Of a DNA stretch of 5,764 nt, positions 1-4,921 are shown piece after piece; the first letter of the stretch is position 1; each line of letters starts with the position of its first letter. The notes below the pieces were generated by a model. That model searched no databases, was not told the origin of the DNA, and saw only the letters and a list, made by a program, of their open reading frames with translations. Source of the stretch: an uncultured Campylobacter sp. (lineage in GTDB: Bacteria > Campylobacterota > Campylobacteria > Campylobacterales > Campylobacteraceae); contig NZ_CALKTS010000061.1 in NCBI RefSeq assembly GCF_937997595.1, positions 1 to 5,764 of the forward strand. The letters are read 5' to 3'. The position numbers and the translations under genes were made by a program.

Positions 1-68
1 TGCTCTATTAACGCCAAAAGCGATCTGTAGCAGCCGTGCACGTCGCCGATGATGTAGATATTTTGCAT
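1..68 (-). CDS. Metallophosphoesterase, N-terminal fragment (Ser/Thr phosphatase / ApaH-like)
   Basis: Only the first 22 codons are in the window; the gene runs off the left edge. The peptide begins MQNIYIIGDVHGCYRSLLAL. A hydrophobic beta strand followed by GDVHG (residues 8-12) is the first metal-binding motif (GDxHG) of calcineurin-like metallophosphoesterases, with Asp9 and His11 as the expected metal ligands. GD[VI]HGC followed by a helix is most typical of the protein Ser/Thr phosphatase PP1/PP2A-like and diadenosine tetraphosphatase (ApaH) branches. The later motifs (GDxxDRG, GNHE) are not visible, so substrate cannot be told. The start is well supported: AAGGAG at 79-74 lies 5 nt before the ATG. 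It sits 112 bp downstream of the small membrane protein gene on the same strand and may have its own promoter. Confidence 0.75.
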   Translation of the reverse strand, partial: MQNIYIIGDVHGCYRSLLALIE

Positions 69-117
69 AATTTCTCCTTAAATTTTAACGCCCTCGCCTT
101 TTAACGCGCGAGCTGTG

Positions 118-123
118 ATTGTA
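118..123 (-). promoter_or_regulatory. Candidate -10 element for the metallophosphoesterase gene
   Basis: On the minus strand TACAAT (5 of 6 matches to TATAAT) lies about 50 nt upstream of the ATG at 68, which would give a leader of roughly 40 nt. No -35 box is evident; sigma-70 promoters in Campylobacter often lack one. This is inference from one hexamer, and read-through from the upstream genes is equally possible. Confidence 0.25.
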
Positions 124-134
124 AGCGGCGACCA

Positions 135-155
135 AGAATTTCAAGGCGAAATTCT
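135..155. repeat. Perfect AT-rich inverted repeat (8-bp stem, 5-nt loop)
   Basis: AGAATTTC (135-142) and GAAATTCT (148-155) are perfectly complementary around the loop AAGGC. It sits 26 bp beyond the stop codon of the minus-strand membrane protein gene, where a transcript end could lie. No U-tract follows on the minus strand (the next bases are TGGTCGCC), so it is not a textbook intrinsic terminator. It may be a weak terminator, a 3'-end stabilising hairpin, or one more of the AAATTT-type palindromes common between genes here. Confidence 0.4.
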
Positions 156-180
156 GCACTAAATTTTAAAATTCCGCGCG

Positions 181-618
181 CTAGGACTTGGGCGGATAAA
201 TCTGCTTTAAGACCTCGGCTACGACGATCATAAAAAGAACGATAAATATTAATGCGCTAAGCAATGAGGAATAAAACCTGGCAAGATGCAAATCTGAAAC
301 AATCAGCGCCACAATCATCATCCCTAAAAATGGCGATAGCATCCAAACCGCTGCTGTAGGCAAAAATAAATTTACGAAAAAATCCGTGAGCTTACCAAAA
401 TCCTTTAACTTTGCGGCAAGTATCGCGCAAATCCCGCAGGAAAATATCCACAAAAATAGGAAATATGCGAATTTTTTCTGCAGCCAATCTAGAGGGTCGT
501 CATCCCAGACGCTAGATGTGTAAAAAAACGGTTCTATCACAAAATCGGCCAAACTCGAAACGCACATCAAGTAAAAACTCATCGAAAATGCGCAGGCTAT
601 AATTTTTAAAATAATCAT
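181..618 (-). CDS. Small four-helix integral membrane protein, function unknown
   Basis: A 145-residue protein I do not recognise. Hydrophobic segments at about residues 3-22, 50-70, 84-108 and 116-136 predict four transmembrane helices in the inner membrane. The loop between the first two is the most polar part and carries an acidic cluster, WDDDPLDW (38-45). The tail is short (YPPKS). There are three cysteines (9, 19, 61 and a fourth at 64), but they are in hydrophobic segments and form no metal site. The ATG at 618 is preferred over an in-frame TTG one codon earlier, because AGGAG (628-624) is 5 nt from the ATG but only 2 nt from the TTG. It begins 22 bp after dusB on the same strand, so it is probably co-transcribed with it; adjacency alone does not imply a tRNA role. 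High hydrophobicity, a good ribosome-binding site and a clean stop argue that it is real. Confidence 0.75.
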   Translation of the reverse strand: MIILKIIACAFSMSFYLMCVSSLADFVIEPFFYTSSVWDDDPLDWLQKKFAYFLFLWIFSCGICAILAAKLKDFGKLTDFFVNLFLPTAAVWMLSPFLGMMIVALIVSDLHLARFYSSLLSALIFIVLFMIVVAEVLKQIYPPKS

Positions 619-623
619 CAAAG

Positions 624-628
624 CTCCT
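624..628 (-). promoter_or_regulatory. Ribosome-binding site that sets the start of the small membrane protein
   Basis: On the minus strand AGGAG is followed by CTTTG and then ATG at 618. The 5-nt spacing fits the ATG; the alternative TTG at 621 would be only 2 nt away. Confidence 0.65.
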
Positions 629-640
629 AAAATTCTAAAT

Positions 641-1567
641 TTAGGCGAAAAATTCCTCGATTAGCCTAGTCATTTCGCTCTCAGCGGCGACGTGGTTGAT
701 CTGCTCGCGAAAGCTTGCGGCATTTTCGCGTCCCTTGGAGTATTCGTGCAGATGCTTGCGAAATATCGCTACGCCGCGCACACCGTAATGACCGAGCATT
801 TGAGCGAAATGATAGAGCACGACCTCCCTTTTTAGCGCGTCACTTGCCTGTTCGCCCGTTTTAATCTCGCGAAAGATCCACGGTCTGCCGATTACCGCGC
901 GACCGATCATCAGCGCGTCTGCGCCGCTAAGGTCTCGCACCGCGGGTGCATTGGCGAAGTTTATGTCGCCGTTTGCGATCACCGGGATTTGCAGCGCGTA
1001 TTTGGCTCTTGCGATCGCGCCGTAATCCACCGCCGCGCTGTATCCGCCCGCTCTGGTGCGGCCATGAATCGCGATAAAATCGGCTCCTGCGCTCTGTACG
1101 GCGCGCGCGATATTTTCGATATCCACGGCGCTAAAGCCTAGCCGCACCTTCGCACTCGTAAATTTTTTGTTCGAATACTTTTTGATCGTCCCAACCAGGC
1201 GCGATAGACGGGGCAGATCAAGCAGCAGCGCCGAGCCGGCGCCCTGTTTTACGACTTTGGGGACGGGACAGCCGCAGTTTAGATCGATGCCGTCGATGCC
1301 GTCAAATTTATTGATGAGCAAAACCGCCTTTTTTATGATTTCCACATCGCTGCCTGCGATCTGCACGAAAAATGGGGTTTCGGCTGCGTTTTTTTCGAGC
1401 ATCTTTAGCGTCTTTTCGTCCTCAAAAACAAGGGCGTTTGCGCTTATCATCTCGCTTACGGTAGCGTCGCAGCCGAATTTTTTCACTACGCCCCGCAGCG
1501 GCGGATCCGAAAAGCCCGCCAAAGGCGCCAAAAATAAAGGGTCCCTTTTAAAAAAATCTTTCGTCAT
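641..1567 (-). CDS. dusB: tRNA-dihydrouridine synthase (DusB family)
   Basis: A flavoenzyme that reduces uridine to dihydrouridine in the D-loop of tRNAs, using FMN and NADPH, in the cytoplasm. The 308 residues match the usual length. The N-terminal TIM barrel opens with APLAGFSD (14-21), a phosphate/FMN-binding loop, then SEMISANAL (38-46). DLNCGCPVPKVVKQGAGSALL spans 95-115, where Cys100 of GCP is the expected catalytic acid. IHGRTR (167-172) carries the FMN/substrate histidine, IANGDI (197-202) and ALMIGRAVIGRPW (218-230) bind the FMN phosphate. From about 240 a helical tail forms the tRNA-binding domain. In C. jejuni the orthologue (Cj0123c) directly follows the membrane-protein gene; here a 539-bp spacer intervenes. 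The ribosome-binding site is weak: GAG at 1579-1577, 9 nt before the ATG. Older annotations call the family NifR3 regulator, which is obsolete. Assignment to the Dus family is secure; the DusB subtype is by the GCPxxKV...GSALL signature. Confidence 0.95.
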   Translation of the reverse strand: MTKDFFKRDPLFLAPLAGFSDPPLRGVVKKFGCDATVSEMISANALVFEDEKTLKMLEKNAAETPFFVQIAGSDVEIIKKAVLLINKFDGIDGIDLNCGCPVPKVVKQGAGSALLLDLPRLSRLVGTIKKYSNKKFTSAKVRLGFSAVDIENIARAVQSAGADFIAIHGRTRAGGYSAAVDYGAIARAKYALQIPVIANGDINFANAPAVRDLSGADALMIGRAVIGRPWIFREIKTGEQASDALKREVVLYHFAQMLGHYGVRGVAIFRKHLHEYSKGRENAASFREQINHVAAESEMTRLIEEFFA

Positions 1568-1625
1568 TTTAAATTTCTCATTTTGATTTCGTTTGAATTT
1601 AAACCTTTAAATTTAATACCACAGC

Positions 1626-1650
1626 GCTTGCAGCGGGTTTTGCCGCGAGC
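1626..1650. repeat. GC-rich stem-loop upstream of dusB
   Basis: GCGG (1633-1636) pairs with CCGC (1643-1646) around the loop GTTTTG; GCTT (1626-1629) then pairs with GAGC (1647-1650, one G-U), leaving GCA bulged. On the plus strand TTTAAAATTTT follows directly, terminator-like in form, but no gene on that strand ends nearby. It lies about 60-85 bp upstream of the dusB start, so on the minus strand it could be part of a leader. Role unknown. Confidence 0.3.
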
Positions 1651-1773
1651 TTTAAAATTTTAAATTTCATAGGCTACGTATTCGCATTTAGGCACGAATT
1701 TTATTTTTAAGCTTAGCTAATTTGAGTGGTGGCAAAACGGCAGCAAGGATTATCACCGCTAAATTTTGTTTGC

Positions 1774-1808
1774 GCGGCGAACCTGGCAAGCAGCTTGCAA
1801 AACGCCGC
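1774..1808. repeat. Bipartite GC-rich hairpin in the spacer
   Basis: Outer stem GCGGCG (1774-1779) pairs with CGCCGC (1803-1808). After internal loops of 6 and 4 nt, an inner stem GCAAG (1786-1790) pairs with CTTGC (1794-1798) around the triloop CAG. Both stems are perfect. On the plus strand ACGGATTTTAAAATTT follows. It is the best candidate for structured RNA or a terminator in the spacer, but no promoter or conservation evidence is available to me. Confidence 0.35.
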
Positions 1809-2080
1809 ACGGATTTTAAAATTTCAGCACTTTTATTCAGCTAGCAAGTCTTGCGCTTTATGTTTAAATTCTAAACTTCATAGCATAAATGCAAAACCCG
1901 TTTACACGCGCACTACGCAAGCAAATCTTTTAAATTTTACCGCTTACGCGCATTGATTTTTCGATAAATTTTGAAATTTAAAATTTGCGCGAGTTAGAAT
2001 TTTACCCGCACTTTAAAATTTATCGCGCAGGCTGTGTTTAATAGACGCAAAGAGCTTAAAGGCAGCCTCTCTTACCCGCA

Positions 2081-2106
2081 TAAAACGAACTCGTAAAATT
2101 ACCGAG
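2081..2106 (-). terminator. Weak terminator-like hairpin after the accD operon
   Basis: Immediately after the TAG of the last operon gene, the minus strand folds as CTC-(G)-GTA, loop ATTT, TAC-GAG (2106-2090): six base pairs with one bulged G. It is followed by TTCGTTTTA. The position is right for a transcript end, but the stem is short and the U-tract interrupted, so termination here is a tentative inference. Confidence 0.3.
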
Positions 2107-3108
2107 CTAAAATAACAGCGACGCAGGGACGTTTTTGCCGTTGTCGCGCAAAAATAGCAAAATTTTAAACTTTTCAAACTCGTCGCCGTCGGCAAGACTT
2201 AGCTGCTCTCTAAACTCGTCGATCATGCCAAGCTCATATAGCGCGTACAGATATGCCTCGGTCGCTTCTTGATTCTCGTTTTTGAGCCGCTCGAAAAAGG
2301 CTTTGTATTGCTCTGGAGCGAGATGATTTTTTAGCTTTTTGGCAAAGCCGATAAAATCCTGCTCGCTAAATTTTTCATTATTTACGAGATCGAAAAGCTC
2401 CTCGCTACTGATCTCAAAGCTCGTGTCATTTACCGCGCGATTCACTAAAATATTTACCTCGGCTATATCTTGAGGAATTTTATAGGCTTTGATCTTATCG
2501 TAGCTTCCTTTGGCAAGCGCTACGGCATAGGCTTTTTTAGTGATATTTTCGCTATAAACGCCTTTAGTTTTTAAAATTTCATACGCATACGCAGGCTCAG
2601 CGTCGAGGCGGTTGAGCTCGTTTTGCAAAAATAGTCCGTTATCTTTAGGAAGTTTATATTTTCGCAGATCCGCCACTTCGCCGTTTTTAACCTTCTCAAT
2701 AACACCTATGACCTCTTTTAGATCCTCATTTTTGACATCTATGCCAGTGCTATCGTACCACGGAGATAAAATTTTAGTAAGCTCGCTTGGGTCTTTAAAA
2801 TACTCGGTTTTAAAGTCTTTATTGGTATCAAGACCCAGCAAAACCTCTTTACTCATCGCATCGTACGCGCTTAGGTCCTTTGCGATCGCCCTTTTTGTGC
2901 GGTAAAAAGCAAAGCTATGAAAAACGATATGAAACATCGCCAAAATCATATATAAAATTAACGGCAGTACGATCCACACCGCCACAGGAAGCGTAAGCGT
3001 AAAACCGAAAAGCCCCAGTGTATAGCTACTGCTTTGCTGCGTAAAAACTAAAATCGCGACGATTGCGATATAGACGATCGAATATAAAAAGAATTGCTTG
3101 GTTTTCAT
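2107..3108 (-). CDS. Conserved two-TM membrane protein with helical cytoplasmic domain (Cj0124c-like)
   Basis: A 333-residue protein of unknown function, in the place where C. jejuni has the membrane protein Cj0124c. Two hydrophobic helices, about 8-23 and 41-64, are joined by a short polar loop (QQSSSYT), followed by basic residues (YRTKRAIAK, 69-77), so the inside-positive rule puts the large C-terminal part in the cytoplasm. That part (about 75-333) is charged and mostly helical and holds an internal repeat: GEVADLRKYKLPKD (143-156) and GSYDKIKAYKIPQD (201-214). The last third (238-325) resembles stacked short helices, but I cannot assign TPR or another named fold. The N-terminus is faintly like the LapA/DUF1049 double-TM module; this is only an impression. 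Start ATG is backed by AGGAG inside the dksA end, 7 nt upstream. It begins 2 nt after the dksA stop, so it is translated from the accD transcript. Confidence 0.8.
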   Translation of the reverse strand: MKTKQFFLYSIVYIAIVAILVFTQQSSSYTLGLFGFTLTLPVAVWIVLPLILYMILAMFHIVFHSFAFYRTKRAIAKDLSAYDAMSKEVLLGLDTNKDFKTEYFKDPSELTKILSPWYDSTGIDVKNEDLKEVIGVIEKVKNGEVADLRKYKLPKDNGLFLQNELNRLDAEPAYAYEILKTKGVYSENITKKAYAVALAKGSYDKIKAYKIPQDIAEVNILVNRAVNDTSFEISSEELFDLVNNEKFSEQDFIGFAKKLKNHLAPEQYKAFFERLKNENQEATEAYLYALYELGMIDEFREQLSLADGDEFEKFKILLFLRDNGKNVPASLLF

Positions 3109-3110
3109 AG

Positions 3111-3467
3111 CTAACTCCTATTTTGCTTTTCCGCCTGTTCCTTGCACGAAATGCACAATCTCGCCTCTGGATTTACCTTAAGACGCTCTAAGCTTATCTG
3201 CTCGCCGCAGCTCTCGCAAAGCCCATAAGTGCCGTTTTCGATACGTTTAAGCGCGCTTTCAATCTCTAAAAACGCCTTTTGTTGATTAACATTGAGCGAG
3301 TATTCGATGCTTAAATCCGTATTCATGCTCGCTACGTCAAAATCATCCGCAGCTTTATTTTCGCGCAATTCCGAAATTTCATTTACAGAGCTATTAATAT
3401 TGGCGATGAGTTGCTCTCTTTTTTCTTCTAAAATTTTCTTGTAAAATTTCAACTCGTTTTTCTTCAT
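3111..3467 (-). CDS. dksA: RNA polymerase-binding transcription factor DksA (DksA/TraR family)
   Basis: DksA binds in the secondary channel of RNA polymerase and, with ppGpp, represses rRNA promoters and activates others in nutrient stress. The 118-residue protein is shorter than E. coli DksA (151) because of a shorter N-terminus, as is usual in Campylobacterota. Residues 3-35 and 52-80 are charged helices forming the coiled-coil. The tip carries DDFDVA (41-46), keeping the D-x-x-D-x-A pattern of the E. coli residues D71, D74 and A76 that act at the polymerase active site. The C4 zinc finger is complete: Cys84 and Cys87 (YGLCESCG), then Cys105 and Cys108 (RLCISCK), with a helical tail. The AAAGGGAAG ribosome-binding site begins at the rlmH stop codon, 9 nt from the ATG, which suggests coupled translation. 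The family call is secure, and the intact tip supports a true DksA role rather than a zinc-finger-only relative. Confidence 0.93.
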   Translation of the reverse strand: MKKNELKFYKKILEEKREQLIANINSSVNEISELRENKAADDFDVASMNTDLSIEYSLNVNQQKAFLEIESALKRIENGTYGLCESCGEQISLERLKVNPEARLCISCKEQAEKQNRS

Positions 3468-3476
3468 TACTTCCCT

Positions 3477-3929
3477 TTATTTGTGATATGGATGGTTTGC
3501 GTTAATGCACAGCGCGCGAAAAATTTGCTCAAAGAGCAAAAGTTTAGCGATTTTATGCGCTAACGTAAGCCTGCTAAGACTGATTATTTTATCGGCTTTT
3601 GCCTTAAAATTTTCACTAAGCCCATAAGCGCCACCGATGAAAAACGACACGGCGCTTTTATCTTTTAGCATTCCGGCAAATTCCACGCTGTCTAGCTCCT
3701 GTCCGCGCTCATCCAAAGCTACGACGTATCCGCTAAGGCGCGGTAGATAAGCTTCATCATACGCCTTAAGCGCTAGCTCAGCAGATGTGCTTTGTGCGCG
3801 AGCGATATTAGCGTTAAAAAATATATCATCTCGCACCGTGGCAAATTTAGCCGCCATTTTTTTATAATCGCTTATCGCGCCTGCGAACTCGTCCGTGCCC
3901 TTTTGGATGGAATTTACCGTTATCCGCAC
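3477..3929 (-). CDS. rlmH: 23S rRNA pseudouridine-1915 N3-methyltransferase RlmH
   Basis: RlmH is a small SPOUT-fold methyltransferase that uses S-adenosylmethionine to methylate pseudouridine 1915 in helix 69 of 23S rRNA, on the assembled 70S ribosome. The 150-residue length is typical (about 155). Visible family features are ALDERGQELDSVEFA (71-85), the trefoil-knot AdoMet-binding loop FFIGGAYGL (96-104), then LSRLTLAHKIAKLLLFEQ ending at 135 with His125 and the EQIFRA helix, and the conserved C-terminal HPYHK (146-150). The start is GTG at 3929; its G is the last base of the accD TAG (TAGTG), so the two reading frames overlap by one base and translation is probably coupled by termination-reinitiation. 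No separate strong ribosome-binding site is needed, though GAAGCGAAGAG in the accD end is purine-rich. Identification is secure. Confidence 0.93.
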   Translation of the reverse strand: MRITVNSIQKGTDEFAGAISDYKKMAAKFATVRDDIFFNANIARAQSTSAELALKAYDEAYLPRLSGYVVALDERGQELDSVEFAGMLKDKSAVSFFIGGAYGLSENFKAKADKIISLSRLTLAHKIAKLLLFEQIFRALCINANHPYHK

Positions 3930-4828
3930 TACTCTTCGCTTCCCTCTTCGTGCAGCGATTTGTCGCTAGTATCATCGATCTGCACGGCGTTTTTGCTAAG
4001 CACATTGATTATATCGCTTAGATACTGCCTCATCTCAGCTCTAGGCACGATCGCGTCGATTAGTCCATGCTCGAGCAGAAATTCCGATCTTTGAAAGCCC
4101 TCCGGCAGATCAGCTCCGATGGTTTGCTTGATAACGCGCTGTCCGGCAAAGCCGATGAGAGCGCCGGGCTCTGCGATGATGATATCTCCCAGCCACGCAA
4201 AGGACGCGCTCACGCCGCCCATCGTAGGATCGGTAAGAACGGAGATGAAAGGAATTTTATGCTCGGATAAAATTTTAAGCGCGGCGGAGGTTTTGCTCAT
4301 CTGCATTAGCGAAAAGGTGCTTTCTTGCATCCTAGCACCACCACTTGCGCTTACGATTATTAGCGGCTCGTTTTTATCAAGGCTGCGTTTTACGGCGCGC
4401 ACGATCTTTTCGCCCTCCACAGAACCCAGGCTTCCGCCCATGAAGTTAAAATCAAACACCACGAGCTGAATTTTTTGGCGACTTATAGCGCCCTCGCCTG
4501 CGATAACCGCGCTAAGCCTGCCCGTTTTTTCTTTGCTCTCGGCAATACGCTTTTTGTAGGATTTTTTATCGACGAATTTTAGCGGATCGACGGGCTGCAA
4601 ATTTTGATCGTACTCCACGAAAGAGCCTTCGTCGCAGATCAGATCGATACGAGCTTGCGCGTCAAAACGAAGGTGATAGTTGCACTTCGGGCAAACGCTA
4701 TGATTTTGCTCGACCTCTTTGCTATACATCAGTGCGCCGCATCCTGGGCACTTGATCCAATGCGTAGGAGCTTCGCTCGGCGCAGGTTGCGTCCTACGTA
4801 TTTTTGAAAATAGATCTCCGAAATTCAT
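3929..4828 (-). CDS. accD: Acetyl-CoA carboxylase carboxyltransferase subunit beta
   Basis: AccD pairs with AccA (not in this window) as the carboxyltransferase that moves the carboxyl group from carboxybiotin to acetyl-CoA, giving malonyl-CoA, the first committed step of fatty-acid synthesis. The 299 residues are close to the usual 280-305. The N-terminal zinc ribbon is complete: Cys27, Cys30, Cys46, Cys49 (IKCPGC and SVCPKC). The crotonase-fold core carries FNFMGGSLGSVEGEK (127-141), SASGGARMQES (160-170, oxyanion-hole glycines), LTDPTMGGVSASFA (198-211) and IGFAGQRVI (225-233). The tail from 285 is acidic (DDTSDK...EEGSEE), a variable region in the family. AAAGGA lies 6 nt before the ATG and a perfect TATAAT sits about 37 nt upstream, so accD is the first gene of the operon with rlmH, dksA and the membrane protein. 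Identification is secure. Confidence 0.97.
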   Translation of the reverse strand: MNFGDLFSKIRRTQPAPSEAPTHWIKCPGCGALMYSKEVEQNHSVCPKCNYHLRFDAQARIDLICDEGSFVEYDQNLQPVDPLKFVDKKSYKKRIAESKEKTGRLSAVIAGEGAISRQKIQLVVFDFNFMGGSLGSVEGEKIVRAVKRSLDKNEPLIIVSASGGARMQESTFSLMQMSKTSAALKILSEHKIPFISVLTDPTMGGVSASFAWLGDIIIAEPGALIGFAGQRVIKQTIGADLPEGFQRSEFLLEHGLIDAIVPRAEMRQYLSDIINVLSKNAVQIDDTSDKSLHEEGSEE

Positions 4829-4864
4829 ATGATTTCCTTTAAATTCTATGAAATGAAACTTCTG

Positions 4865-4870
4865 ATTATA
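4865..4870 (-). promoter_or_regulatory. -10 element of the accD operon promoter
   Basis: Reading the minus strand, GGTTATAATC contains a perfect TATAAT. The predicted start would be near 4858, giving a leader of about 30 nt before the accD ATG with the AAAGGA site at its end. No TTGACA-like -35 is present; the upstream DNA is A/T-rich with phased T-runs (ATTT, AATTTTAGG), as is usual for Campylobacter sigma-70 promoters. Confidence 0.6.
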
Positions 4871-4872
4871 AC
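4867..4872 (+). promoter_or_regulatory. Candidate -10 element of recO, overlapping that of accD
   Basis: On the plus strand TATAAC (5/6 to TATAAT) shares four bases with the accD -10 on the other strand. It would start transcription near 4879 with a leader of about 43 nt. An alternative is TATATG at 4894-4899, with a leader of some 15-20 nt. No -35 is seen for either. Confidence 0.35.
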
Positions 4873-4921
4873 CTAAAATTCTTTATTTAAATTTATATGT
4901 GAATTTCGCTAAAATAGGAAA

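Larger units (their letters stand above)
1568..2106. other. 539-bp gene-free spacer rich in AAATTT words, with stem-loops
   Basis: No credible protein gene lies here. Two short open frames (1726-1956 plus, from a GTG without a ribosome-binding site; and 2013-2195 minus, overlapping the membrane protein gene) show low-complexity translations typical of this AT/GC-patchy DNA. The stretch holds about a dozen AAATTT words, many joined as TTTAAAATTTTAAATTT-like runs (for example 1651-1667, 1970-1986), alternating with GCGCG patches. Two GC-rich hairpins (1626-1650 and 1774-1808) stand out. The dusB promoter must lie here if dusB is not read from the upstream operon, but I see no strong -10; TATTAA near 1613-1618 on the minus strand is only a 4/6 match. 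No tRNA-like cloverleaf was recognised. Confidence 0.6.

Noticed and set aside
1167..1586. 139-codon open frame on the plus strand opposite dusB
   Set aside because: Its translation is Ser/Phe/Thr-rich low-complexity and it lies wholly antisense to a gene with clear Dus motifs; a frame shadow.
1726..1956. 76-codon open frame on the plus strand in the spacer
   Set aside because: Starts at GTG with no ribosome-binding site; the translation reads through AAATTT palindromes (LNF, LKF words) and shows no recognisable domain.
2029..2068. AGGCTG...CAGCCT inverted repeat considered as the accD operon terminator
   Set aside because: Six base pairs around a 28-nt loop with no U-tract; too weak, and a better-placed hairpin lies directly after the stop at 2090-2106.
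1568..2106. Search for a tRNA, CRISPR repeats or an insertion sequence in the long spacer
   Set aside because: No cloverleaf with a GTTCRA-type T-loop, no regularly spaced direct repeats, no terminal inverted repeats with a transposase remnant.
181..2106. Idea that the small membrane protein and the spacer form a toxin or small-RNA antitoxin pair
   Set aside because: The 145-residue four-TM protein is larger than type I toxins, is separated from the spacer by dusB, and nothing antisense to it shows a promoter.
2013..2195. 60-codon minus-strand frame overlapping the end of the two-TM protein gene
   Set aside because: It overlaps the real gene in another frame, has no supporting ribosome-binding site, and continues into AT-rich spacer.
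2612..2905. 97-codon plus-strand frame within the two-TM protein gene
   Set aside because: Antisense shadow with Ser/Leu-rich composition; the minus-strand frame is intact along the whole length.
3792..4807. Several plus-strand frames (from 3792, 4067, 4119 and 4604) opposite rlmH and accD
   Set aside because: All are antisense to genes with diagnostic motifs and have no domain signal of their own.
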